From: Hydrogenophilales bacterium RIFOXYD1_FULL_62_11
GTDB taxonomy: Bacteria > Pseudomonadota > Gammaproteobacteria > Burkholderiales > Thiobacillaceae
DNA: 14,082 nucleotides
Assembly (NCBI GenBank): GCA_001802655.1
Contig: MGZO01000003.1
Span: 1 to 14,082, forward strand
Direction: 5' to 3'
The translations under genes were made by a program, and so were the position numbers. Numbering within the stretch: the first letter of the stretch is position 1; every line of letters starts with the position of its first letter. The notes below the pieces were generated by a model. The model was not told where the DNA came from. It saw nothing but the letters and a program-made list of their open reading frames with translations, and searched no databases. This document shows, piece by piece, positions 1 to 5,031 of the stretch.

Positions 1-23
1 GGGGGAAATGAACGAGCGATGGG

Positions 24-194
24 CTACTTTAGCTTAGCGGTTTCTTTATGGTTTGTATGTTTGCGACATAGTCTGCAATACTTTGATAGAGCAATCTTAT
101 CGGGAGTGTTGACCTTGTTTTTGGTCATGACATAGTTTTGGGTCTTGCAGGTGGTGCACACAAAAGCCATGAGTTGACGATTTCCTTTAGCCAT
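24..194 (-). CDS. rpmG: Large-subunit ribosomal protein bL33
   Basis: This 56-residue protein is the zinc-binding form of bL33, a component of the 50S subunit near the E site. It begins MAKGNRQLMAFVCTTCK and ends in a basic tail with CRLCRKHTNHKE, so both CxxC zinc pairs (CTTC and CRLC) and the conserved RKHTxHKE-like end are visible. The length is normal for the family. The ATG is at 194-192 and the TAG stop at 26-24. I see no Shine-Dalgarno sequence upstream. The gene sits on the same strand as the four-helix-bundle gene, about 37 bases downstream of it, with TTAGCGT-type repeats in between. It is too short for most ORF callers, but the assignment is secure from the sequence pattern. Confidence 0.93.
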   Translation of the reverse strand: MAKGNRQLMAFVCTTCKTQNYVMTKNKVNTPDKIALSKYCRLCRKHTNHKETAKLK

Positions 195-198
195 ATAG

Positions 199-243
199 TT
201 AGCGTCTAGAGACTAGTAATTAGCGTTCAGTTTAGCGTCTAGA
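199..243. repeat. Cluster of TTAGCGT repeats left of the four-helix-bundle gene
   Basis: Three related copies lie in 45 bases: TTAGCGTCTAGA at 199-210, TTAGCGTTCAGT at 220-231 and TTAGCGTCTAGA again at 232-243. The middle copy is a perfect 12-base inverted partner of ACTGAACGCTAA at 586-597, on the other side of the four-helix-bundle gene. The last copy contains the stop codon of that gene. This is seen directly in the sequence; its role as an element boundary is inference. Confidence 0.7.
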
Positions 244-585
244 TGTCATGGAGTTTAACATTTTTAGCACTTCTTGTAAAAGGCTATTTGCTTCGACGCT
301 TTCGTTTTCTTTTAATAATCCTGTCTCGGTGCAGATAGTAAGTTGAGTTTCTAATTCAAGAGCGGAACCGTAGGCGATACCGAGAAACTGTTGAAATTCG
401 CCATGGGATTTGCGGCCGTATCCTTCAGCGATATTTGAGGCTATTGAAACAGCGGCTCGACGCATTTGACTGGTTAGTCCGAAAATTTCGCTTTTGGGTA
501 GACGTTCGGTGAGTTTGAAAATGGCTTTAGCCAGAAGGATTGATTTTTGCCAGACAATGAGTTCCTTGTGGGATTTGAGGTACAT
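232..585 (-). CDS. Four-helix-bundle protein, 23S rRNA intervening-sequence (IVP) family
   Basis: This 117-residue protein belongs to the four-helix-bundle/IVP family, whose genes were first found inside intervening sequences of 23S rRNA genes and also occur as stand-alone genes in many bacteria. Its biochemical function is unknown. Diagnostic stretches are ELIVWQKSILLAKAIF, the SQMRRAAVSIASNIAEG core, GRKSHGEFQQFLGIA and GSALELETQL. I chose the ATG at 585-583, where family similarity begins; the frame stays open upstream to 672 but that extension runs through a terminator hairpin. No clear ribosome binding site is visible. The gene is flanked by a perfect 12-base inverted repeat (220-231 and 586-597), reminiscent of the stem that closes a 23S intervening sequence, but the surrounding DNA is not rRNA. 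Confidence 0.88.
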   Translation of the reverse strand: MYLKSHKELIVWQKSILLAKAIFKLTERLPKSEIFGLTSQMRRAAVSIASNIAEGYGRKSHGEFQQFLGIAYGSALELETQLTICTETGLLKENESVEANSLLQEVLKMLNSMTSRR

Positions 586-603
586 ACTGAACGCTAAACG
601 CTG
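586..603. repeat. Right inverted-repeat arm flanking the four-helix-bundle gene
   Basis: ACTGAACGCTAA at 586-597 is the exact reverse complement of TTAGCGTTCAGT at 220-231. It is followed directly by a second, partial unit (ACGCTGA). The arm ends right against the start codon of the four-helix-bundle gene, so the pair brackets the coding region almost exactly. Confidence 0.7.
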
Positions 604-624
604 ATTTCTAAACGGTATCTTAAC

Positions 625-658
625 AAAAATCGCCCGGCGATTACGAGGGGCGATTTTT
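625..658. terminator. Bidirectional intrinsic terminator
   Basis: AAAAATCGCCC (625-635) and GGGCGATTTTT (648-658) form a perfect 11-bp stem around a 12-base loop. There is an A-run on one side and a T-run on the other, so it can work on either strand. It lies 17 bases past the stop codon of the minus-strand zinc-ribbon gene, which it most likely terminates, and it separates that gene from the four-helix-bundle gene. Confidence 0.85.
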
Positions 659-674
659 GCGCTTGTGCTCAAAG

Positions 675-887
675 TTACTGAGCAGGTTGGTCTGTAGGTG
701 TCACTGGAGCGGCTGGGGCTGTAGGAGCAGCTGGCATGGCGCCGGCGGCATCGCTGACGGCAGCTTGAGCTGCAGCTACATCTACTGGTTTATTTTCGGT
801 TGCGCATTGTTCACACACCCAGACGGTTTTGCCGTCGTTGGTGGTAACCGCGTGACAATTTGAACAGGTTACTGGTGTTTGATCCAA
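675..887 (-). CDS. Small zinc-ribbon protein with Ala/Pro-rich tail
   Basis: This 70-residue protein of unknown function begins MDQTPVTCSNCHAV. It carries one treble-clef/zinc-ribbon unit: C8-x2-C11 and C25-x2-C28 around a short beta hairpin containing GKTVWVCEQC. Residues 37-70 are a low-complexity Ala/Pro/Thr/Gln tail, probably disordered. The start codon is TTG at 887-885; it is supported by a strong ribosome binding site, GAGGTGAT, a few bases upstream on the minus strand. A perfect intrinsic terminator follows the stop codon. Its neighbours are translation genes (bL33 and tRNAs), but that does not fix its role. It could be a DNA-, RNA- or protein-binding accessory factor. Confidence 0.72.
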   Translation of the reverse strand: MDQTPVTCSNCHAVTTNDGKTVWVCEQCATENKPVDVAAAQAAVSDAAGAMPAAPTAPAAPVTPTDQPAQ

Positions 888-965
888 TTAAATCACCTCA
901 CTCTCTAACTAAAGTATATCATTAACAAGTCAATGATATCTCTCGTTGAGCTCGTGATAGCATGG

Positions 966-971
966 TAAAAT
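966..971 (+). promoter_or_regulatory. Probable -10 box for the tRNA pair
   Basis: TAAAAT lies 10 bases ahead of the mature 5' end of tRNA-Tyr, the right distance for a tRNA promoter. The best -35 candidate, TTGAGC at 946-951, gives a short 14-base spacer, so only the -10 element is proposed. Confidence 0.4.
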
Positions 972-981
972 AATTTCGCTG

Positions 982-1064
982 GCCAGGATGGTAGAGCGGT
1001 CAAATACACGACTCTGTAAAAGTCGCGCCTCACGGCTACGAAGGTTCGAATCCTTCTCCTGGCA
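982..1064 (+). tRNA. tRNA-Tyr (anticodon GTA)
   Basis: The acceptor strands GCCAGGA (982-988) and TCCTGGC (1057-1063) pair perfectly, followed by discriminator A. The anticodon stem CGACT/AGTCG encloses the loop CTGTAAA, giving anticodon GTA. A long variable arm (class II, as expected for bacterial tRNA-Tyr) and a T-arm GAAGG-TTCGAAT-CCTTC complete the fold. The 3' CCA is not encoded. The gene is followed after four bases by tRNA-Thr, so the two are probably cotranscribed. Confidence 0.93.
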
Positions 1065-1068
1065 CCCA

Positions 1069-1139
1069 GCCCGGATAGTTCAACGGCAGAACGAATCCAT
1101 GGTAAGGATTAGATTAGAGTTCGACTCTCTATCCGGGCT
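1069..1139 (+). tRNA. tRNA-Thr (anticodon GGT)
   Basis: The 71-nt cloverleaf has acceptor GCCCGGA/TCCGGGC, D-stem GTTC/GAAC, anticodon stem AATCC/GGATT around ATGGTAA (anticodon GGT) and T-arm TAGAG-TTCGACT-CTCTA, with discriminator T. CCA is not encoded. It decodes ACC/ACU. Its 3' end lies two bases from the stop codon of the convergent Fic-fold gene, and no terminator is visible between them. Confidence 0.94.
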
Positions 1140-1141
1140 CA

Positions 1142-1879
1142 TTAAATTCTGGTGTAATACACGGAGCGGCCGTGGCCGTGGGCAAACAGCAGACCCAGAG
1201 AGGCCATTTTGGACAGATCCCGGGAGGCGGTAATTTGAGAGATTTTTAAAAGCTTTTGCACCTGGCGGTTGGTGATGGAGGAGCCGGGGGCTTCCAGACG
1301 GGTGAGTAGGGTTTTTTGGCGGTCTGACAAGCTCCACAGTCCTTTAGGGGATTCGGTGGAGGGAGCTAGGACGGCCCGTTGGGTCAAGGCGTATTGGTAT
1401 AACGCAGCTTGGGCATAAAAATCTACCCACTGGGTAATACTGGTAGAGGTGGCGTTGGTAGTTAGGAGCTGGGAGTAAGTATCGCGGTTTTTGAGCCAGA
1501 ATTCGTCGATGCACACTAGTCCATGACAGTCGTAGCCGCGGCGGTGGAGATAAACCTGGGGGACGAGATAGCTATAGGGAGGAACGAAGGCCAGGTGGGC
1601 AATGGCGGCTTGCAAGATGGGATGCAACCCAGGGGAATCGAGGTATTCCAGAACTGGTGTTGTTCCTGCGGGTAGATCTGTAGTCCAGCTTTGGCGGATA
1701 CGGTCTAGGGCTGCGCGGCGCCCTCCCCAAGCGGTTAAATAACCTTGGGTGGCTTTCCATTGCAGTTCCATGAGCCGGGCAGGGGGGAGGGGAGTAGTAA
1801 GAATCTCACTTCTGAAGTTGTCGATTTTTACCAGGCAGCTTTTTAATCCCGGAGAAAGATTAAAGGACAGGGAGATCAT
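1142..1879 (-). CDS. Fic-fold protein lacking the Fic catalytic motif, with C-terminal winged helix
   Basis: This 245-residue protein resembles Fic (filamentation induced by cAMP) proteins, which normally transfer AMP or related groups to target proteins. The Fic-type helix GLHPILQAAIAHLAFV (84-99) and the following YLHRRGYDCHGL (110-121) and WVDFYAQAAL segments are clear. The HPFxDGNGR catalytic loop that normally joins the first two is absent; instead PPYSYLVPQV is found. The usual N-terminal inhibitory S/TxxxE(G/N) motif is also not recognisable. Residues ~185-245 form a winged helix (ITNRQVQKLLKISQITASRDL, then GHGRSVYYTRI), common at the C-terminus of Fic proteins. I start at ATG 1879-1877, because the upstream TTG at 1915 reads as part of a -35 box. 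It is probably a non-catalytic, possibly DNA-binding regulator. Confidence 0.72.
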   Translation of the reverse strand: MISLSFNLSPGLKSCLVKIDNFRSEILTTPLPPARLMELQWKATQGYLTAWGGRRAALDRIRQSWTTDLPAGTTPVLEYLDSPGLHPILQAAIAHLAFVPPYSYLVPQVYLHRRGYDCHGLVCIDEFWLKNRDTYSQLLTTNATSTSITQWVDFYAQAALYQYALTQRAVLAPSTESPKGLWSLSDRQKTLLTRLEAPGSSITNRQVQKLLKISQITASRDLSKMASLGLLFAHGHGRSVYYTRI

Positions 1880-1892
1880 TAAAATAAGCGTA

Positions 1893-1915
1893 TAACATAA
1901 AATGAGGCTAGTCAA
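1893..1915 (-). promoter_or_regulatory. Possible promoter of the Fic-fold gene (short leader)
   Basis: On the minus strand TTGACT (1915-1910) is followed, after 15 bases, by TATACG, and the ATG at 1879 comes about 9 bases later. This arrangement suggests a leaderless or very short 5' end. It argues that the TTG at 1915 is promoter DNA rather than the start codon. The spacer is shorter than the usual 17. Confidence 0.4.
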
Positions 1916-1955
1916 GAGGCAAATGATAAGATTACGATAAGATTAAAAATGGGCG

Positions 1956-1985
1956 TTGACAACATATTAATAAAAGCTACATACT
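1956..1985 (+). promoter_or_regulatory. Promoter of tatA
   Basis: A consensus -35 TTGACA (1956-1961) is followed by weak -10 candidates TACATA (1978-1983) or CATACT (1980-1985), with 16- or 18-base spacers. The leader then carries a strong ribosome binding site, GAGGTGAT at 2000-2007, 5 bases before the tatA ATG. Confidence 0.5.
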
Positions 1986-2012
1986 GAATATTAGAAAGCG
2001 AGGTGATAGTGC

Positions 2013-2156
2013 ATGCTGTTACAGAGCATTGGAACAACTGAACTTCTAATAATTGCCGGCATACTGCTGGTGATGTTTGGGAGTTCTAAGCTGCCCCAAT
2101 TGGCTAAAGGTATTTCCGATTCAGTTCGGGAATTCAAAAAAGCTTCTGCTGACTGA
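2013..2156 (+). CDS. tatA: Minimal TatA/E-family twin-arginine translocase subunit
   Basis: This 47-residue protein has the complete TatA core. A short N-terminus leads to a hydrophobic membrane helix (about residues 10-22, LLIIAGILLVMFG), then the FGSSKLPQLAKGI hinge and an amphipathic helix with DSVREFKKA. TatA oligomers form the pathway by which folded proteins cross the cytoplasmic membrane. The usual charged C-terminal tail is nearly absent, so this is close to the functional minimum. The ATG is supported by GAGGTGAT five bases upstream and by a TTGACA promoter. The next plus-strand start, 10 bases past the stop, begins with a signal-peptide-like segment. Too short for most ORF callers, but confidently recognised. 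Confidence 0.88.
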   Translation: MLLQSIGTTELLIIAGILLVMFGSSKLPQLAKGISDSVREFKKASAD

Positions 2157-2166
2157 GGCGAATAGT

Positions 2167-2248
2167 ATGGTAACTACTAAACACAAATCACTAATCGTAG
2201 TTACCTTGGTTGGTGCGGCTCTGATATCCGCTACGGGTGTGGTAGATC
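2167..2248 (+). pseudogene. N-terminal fragment of an exported protein, cut at the segment join
   Basis: Directly after tatA an ATG at 2167 opens a frame whose first ~26 residues (MVTTKHKSLIVVTLVG, then AALISATGVV) look like a signal peptide or membrane anchor: basic N-terminus, hydrophobic core, small residues. Around 2245-2252 the character changes: the rest of this frame, to 2370, is antisense to the better-supported cassette gene. I therefore read it as the 5' end of a gene truncated by the join, not as a complete 67-residue protein. A weak GAGG at 2154-2157 could be its ribosome binding site. Confidence 0.5.
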
Positions 2249-2252
2249 GATC
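2245..2252. other. Likely junction between two unrelated DNA segments (GATCGATC)
   Basis: To the left, plus-strand genes of a reduced, AT-richer genome end abruptly; to the right, an antisense integron cassette gene loses its 3' end and its attC site. The overlap zone contains GATCGATC, the double GATC expected when filled-in DpnII/MboI ends are ligated in proximity-ligation libraries. The same octamer also occurs at 4245-4252 inside an intact gene, so its presence alone is not proof. The join could equally be an assembly error or a natural rearrangement. Confidence 0.5.
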
Positions 2253-2849
2253 ACTGCGAACGACCTGTGAATTGGCGAGCAAACTTTCCAATGCGAGCAT
2301 CGACAGAGAAAATGGCTCTGGTTCGATGGGGGTTAGTCTTGTGATATCAAGGCGTGGCAATGAAAGGTAATAGAGGAGGTAGTTAAGCCAGACGGCAAGA
2401 GGGTTGCTATTCACGCTGCCGACAGGCTTAGCGTCAATGCGATTTGACGCTTCCTTATCCAGAATATCATCCAGGATTTGGAGCTTGAAAGCGTCAACTT
2501 CCTTGCGGTTGAAGAGAGAACCTGCTCGCTTAGCCATCCGCAAGAACAATGGAGTGGCGGAGCCTTGTATCACGCCCATCAGAGAAAGCTCGGCGCCGCG
2601 TACTCCCCAGTTGGGATCACGTGTCGCGATATTCCGAAGTAGCTGTGCTCGCTCCGCCTCAGTACCGACGGCGCCGTAGTATTGCCACAGAGTAATGGCG
2701 TGATTGGGTGACGAGAACTTATCTTCGGGTGGGTCTCGATCCGATGAGACTACGAAGACGCTGAAGGAGATGTCGTGAAAGACATCTGCTTGCTGCTCGA
2801 AGGCCGCGATGAGGCGCTGGACCTCAGACGTGTTCTTTCGTAGGGACAT
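2249..2849 (-). pseudogene. Integron cassette protein of unknown function, 3'-truncated
   Basis: The minus-strand frame opens at ATG 2849-2847, 23 bases after the cassette boundary (GTTAGGC at 2878-2872 read on the minus strand), the usual layout for an integron cassette gene. About 200 residues (MSLRKNTSEVQRLIAAFEQQ onward to SQVVRSD) look like a real soluble, largely alpha-helical protein. I recognise no family. The open frame continues to 2121, but the last ~40 residues are antisense to the exported-protein fragment and tatA and are probably not native, and no attC follows. The start lacks a Shine-Dalgarno sequence, which is common in cassettes. Confidence 0.6.
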
Positions 2850-2871
2850 GGAGTCGGTAGTTCCCTAAGAC

Positions 2872-2959
2872 GCCTAACGCCCACGGTAAGCCGCGCCGGA
2901 GCGTAGCAAAGGGCACCAACAGCGAAGCTGTTTGCGTCGGCTTGACCAACCAGTTAGGC
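2872..2959 (-). mobile_element. attC: Integron attC recombination site (59-base element)
   Basis: GCCTAAC at 2872-2878 and GTTAGGC at 2953-2959 are the outer core boxes (RYYYAAC and GTTRRRY). Inside, GGTAAGCCG pairs with CGGCTTGACC, leaving one extrahelical base on the right-hand side, and a central AACAGC-GAA-GCTGTT hairpin completes the typical imperfect palindrome. The side carrying the extra base indicates minus-strand orientation, matching both adjacent cassette genes. The stop codon of the right-hand cassette gene (2965-2967) lies five bases outside the site. Confidence 0.9.
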
Positions 2960-2964
2960 AACGA

Positions 2965-3528
2965 TTACGTGGCACGGATGTGAGCTATGAGAGAGGAGGC
3001 AAGCTCGATATAGGTTCGTGCTTCTTTTTCGCTAAGGTTCAGATTGATCGCATGTGCTGCTTTGTTGCGCAGCTCTCGCAACTTGTTGAAGACGGCCAAT
3101 TGCTTCGCATCGATTACCTTGCACTGCAACAGATAGTCACCAAGCCGGGGATAGTTCTTGAACGCGTCGCTTGGTGGTTGGTTCCAGAAAGAGCTGGCTA
3201 CTGCTATAGATACTGACTCTAGCTCTGACCAGGCTTCAAGTATTGCCGCGCTAGTTGATATAGACGCGATATTGAGTAGGCGATTGTTGGACGCACTCAA
3301 TGCTGGCGGCTGCGATTTCTGGCTGATCGTGGATTCATTCGTTGCGAACTCTGACTTAAGCTGGGCAAGTTCCTTTGAGAACTCCAACTCAATTTCTTTG
3401 TATTTTAGCCTGCGTAGAAATGGAAGTAGCTCGATCACAGGCTTGCGAACCATTGATGCGACGAGCACCACGGCTGTTGGCCAAGCTAGCGCCTTGATCG
3501 TTTCTGCTGTAAACGTAAGTGCGTCCAT
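2965..3528 (-). CDS. Membrane-anchored integron cassette protein with HEPN-like motif (DUF4145-like)
   Basis: This 187-residue cassette protein has one N-terminal membrane segment (about residues 10-27, with KALAWPTAVVLVASM), a basic/charged linker predicted to be coiled (LRRLKYKEIELEFSKELAQL), and a helical C-terminal domain. There RELRNKAAHA contains R154-x4-H159, the R-x4-6-H signature of HEPN-type domains, followed by SEKEARTYIELASSLIAHI. Such membrane-plus-HEPN/DUF4145 proteins are frequent in integron cassettes, and HEPN proteins are often ribonucleases in defence or toxin systems; activity here is inference. I use ATG 3528; an in-frame TTG at 3561 would add 11 unlikely residues. The stop codon abuts the attC. 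Confidence 0.75.
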   Translation of the reverse strand: MDALTFTAETIKALAWPTAVVLVASMVRKPVIELLPFLRRLKYKEIELEFSKELAQLKSEFATNESTISQKSQPPALSASNNRLLNIASISTSAAILEAWSELESVSIAVASSFWNQPPSDAFKNYPRLGDYLLQCKVIDAKQLAVFNKLRELRNKAAHAINLNLSEKEARTYIELASSLIAHIRAT

Positions 3529-3585
3529 GGTGTGTTGTTGAGTTGCCTTACAGTTATTCAAGAGACCATGGGTCCAGACATTTAT

Positions 3586-3662
3586 TAATATAGGGACGGC
3601 TGTTTTGGCGGCTTATCTTGATGATTTTTTAAATTTATTCTCGGTACCCGATCCCTATATTA
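3586..3662. repeat. 77-bp structure bounded by 11-bp perfect inverted repeats
   Basis: TAATATAGGGA (3586-3596) and TCCCTATATTA (3652-3662) are perfect inverted copies separated by 55 bases that include an AT-rich centre (GATTTTTTAAATTTATTC). It could be a miniature-element remnant, a large hairpin or a regulatory dyad. No flanking target duplication is evident, so I leave its nature open. Confidence 0.55.
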
Positions 3663-3918
3663 CGCTATGAAAAAAGGAGACCGATGGCTGATGGATTGTG
3701 CACCTGATTAAGACGCTTTCAGCAGCGAGGGTGAGCCAACGACCGGTCTTGCGAGTACAGCGGACGCCGTAGGTTATACAACCAGCGTCGCCTTTGGCCG
3801 AGCTCCAGACGTCCGTGACTTCCTTCCCGACCAGATGCTATGGGTCTTGAGTACGCGTTCGCCCAACCATACAAGCAGGCGTTCGGCGTGACTGACTGGC
3901 ATCCGACCGCTCACGGAG

Positions 3919-3934
3919 GAAATTTACAAATTTC
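3919..3934. promoter_or_regulatory. Palindrome GAAATTTACAAATTTC, candidate operator
   Basis: Two perfect 7-base arms (GAAATTT/AAATTTC) flank a 2-base centre, about 145 bases upstream of the WYL regulator start. BrxR/CapW-type regulators bind inverted repeats upstream of their own operons, so this is a candidate autoregulatory operator. That link is inference. Confidence 0.4.
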
Positions 3935-4018
3935 TTTCTTGGGAGAGAAAACCTAGCTGTCATCGTCCAACTTGAACATAACACCAAAGGCTCAAAGTTT
4001 CGGCTACGAGTAGACCAC

Positions 4019-4064
4019 TTAACGAAACCACGTAAAATAAATGTTATAAGAATTTATATGTTAT
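4019..4064 (+). promoter_or_regulatory. Putative promoter and overlapping dyad ahead of the WYL regulator
   Basis: TTAACG (4019-4024), a 17-base spacer and TGTTAT (4042-4047) form a moderate sigma70-like promoter. An inverted repeat ATAAAT-(9)-ATTTAT (4037-4057) covers the -10 region, and ATGTTAT occurs twice as a direct repeat (4041-4047 and 4058-4064). A repressor bound here would block the promoter, consistent with autoregulation by the downstream gene. Confidence 0.4.
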
Positions 4065-4079
4065 GTTTTCCCATAGCCT

Positions 4080-4952
4080 ATGGAAAACCTCATGGACCAA
4101 CAGAACGATAGCCCTCAACAACGCCTCTCCCTGATGGAATTGCTTCTGGTTTGGGAAGGCCGGATCTACCGTTCGCGCGTGTGCGAACTGTTTGGTATCG
4201 GTCTTCCACGGGCCAGCCAGTGGATCAAGGAGATCCGCGATCTGGATCGATCCCGGTTGGATTGGGACAGCAAAGCCAGAAGCTATTTCGTTACAGCTGA
4301 TTTCTACAAGCAATACACCAAGGCCACACAAGCCGTAATCTCAGAATCCCTGTCACGCTACCTGTCTATGGTCGGCCTCCCCTATGCATCGGCCATGGAA
4401 GACGGTGAGGGTGTGATGTGGTCAGCCACACCCAGCATCAATGCACCTTCCCCCAAGATATTCGCTGCCCTCAACAACGCGATCAGGCAGGCCATGGCCG
4501 TCGACATCGAGTACATGTCCCTGAGCGAGCCTGCGCCGCATCGCCGCATCATCCATCCTCACAGCCTGGTTCTCGCCGGCCGCCGATGGCATGTACGCGC
4601 CTACAGCGAAACCAATCAGGACTATCGGGATTACGCACTGGGGCGAATCATCGAGGTGAAACCACTTGCCCAGCTTGCAGATCGCAGCCGCCATGACGAC
4701 CCCGACTGGAATACCAAGGTAAAGGTTCGGCTGGTTGCCCATCCTGAACTCTCTCAAGATCAAGCGCGGGTGATCCAGGCCGAATACTTCAAAGGGACCG
4801 CGAGCCGCGTGGAGACCTGCCGGGCGGCGCTCGTTCCCTATTTCATCCAGGACATCCGTGCTGCAATGGACACGAAGACCCAGCATGCACCTGACTACCT
4901 GATCGCCGTTGAGAACGCACGGGAGGTGTCCAAATGGCTGTTCAAACGCTAG
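4080..4952 (+). CDS. wHTH-WYL transcriptional regulator, BrxR/CapW-like
   Basis: This 290-residue protein has the three-part layout of BrxR/CapW-type repressors that control phage-defence operons. The N-terminal winged helix covers about residues 15-75 (LMELLLVWEGRIYRSRVCEL, then RASQWIKEIRD). A WYL domain follows at about 130-195, with HRRIIHPHSLVLAGRRWHV, RAY and RDYALGRI as the ligand-pocket strand motifs. A C-terminal WCX-like dimerisation domain occupies 210-290. The WYL domain is thought to sense nucleic acid or nucleotide ligands released during infection and relieve repression. ATG 4080 is used, but ATG 4092 is equally possible; neither has a good ribosome binding site. It is cooriented with jetA-jetD, 79 bases upstream, and dyads occur in its own promoter region. 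Confidence 0.85.
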   Translation: MENLMDQQNDSPQQRLSLMELLLVWEGRIYRSRVCELFGIGLPRASQWIKEIRDLDRSRLDWDSKARSYFVTADFYKQYTKATQAVISESLSRYLSMVGLPYASAMEDGEGVMWSATPSINAPSPKIFAALNNAIRQAMAVDIEYMSLSEPAPHRRIIHPHSLVLAGRRWHVRAYSETNQDYRDYALGRIIEVKPLAQLADRSRHDDPDWNTKVKVRLVAHPELSQDQARVIQAEYFKGTASRVETCRAALVPYFIQDIRAAMDTKTQHAPDYLIAVENAREVSKWLFKR

Positions 4953-5007
4953 GGACCAGCGGTGCTGCCGCTTCCCTTCTATTCACGCGACATCCTTCGG
5001 CAAGAGG

Positions 5008-5029
5008 GGTGCAAGAAGCACCAATTTTG
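5008..5029 (+). promoter_or_regulatory. Small hairpin with T-tract in the regulator-jetA gap
   Basis: GGTGC (5008-5012) and GCACC (5018-5022) form a 5-bp stem with loop AAGAA, followed by AATTTTG, right before the jetA start at 5032. It could be a weak attenuator between the regulator and the effector genes, or could expose or hide the ribosome binding site. The short stem keeps confidence low. Confidence 0.3.
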
Positions 5030-5031
5030 TC

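Larger units (their letters stand above)
3529..4079. other. Intergenic region between cassette array and defence operon
   Basis: No convincing gene is seen in these ~550 bases. The left end has GCCTTAC (3545-3551), one mismatch from an integron core box, just before the cassette gene start, and may be a degenerate cassette boundary. No matching attC partner or attI was found. Short frames exist (for example a 42-codon minus-strand ATG frame at about 3773-3901), but nothing recognisable. The region holds a 77-bp inverted-repeat structure, a 16-base palindrome and AT-rich dyads near the regulator start, listed separately. Confidence 0.5.

Noticed and set aside
988..1337. Open frames covering the two tRNA genes on both strands
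   Set aside because: The DNA is fully explained by two tRNAs with perfect acceptor stems and the 3' end of the Fic-fold gene.
3158..3541. 127-codon plus-strand frame opposite the HEPN-like cassette gene
   Set aside because: It is antisense to a gene with a membrane segment, HEPN-like motif and correctly placed attC; its own product is Ser-rich without recognisable features.
3598..3611. GGCTGTTTTGGCGG, identical by memory to a string near the rrnB terminator in common cloning vectors
   Set aside because: Only 14 bases match and the flanks on both sides differ, so vector contamination is not supported.
4245..4252. Second GATCGATC, possibly another ligation junction
   Set aside because: It lies within the continuous wHTH of the WYL regulator, whose reading frame and family pattern run smoothly through it, so it is a chance occurrence. 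It weakens the specificity of the octamer at 2245.
4909..5031. 41-codon N-terminal extension of jetA overlapping the regulator gene
   Set aside because: The stretch is rich in Cys and Arg and reads out of frame through the regulator's own 3' end, so ATG 5032 is a better start.
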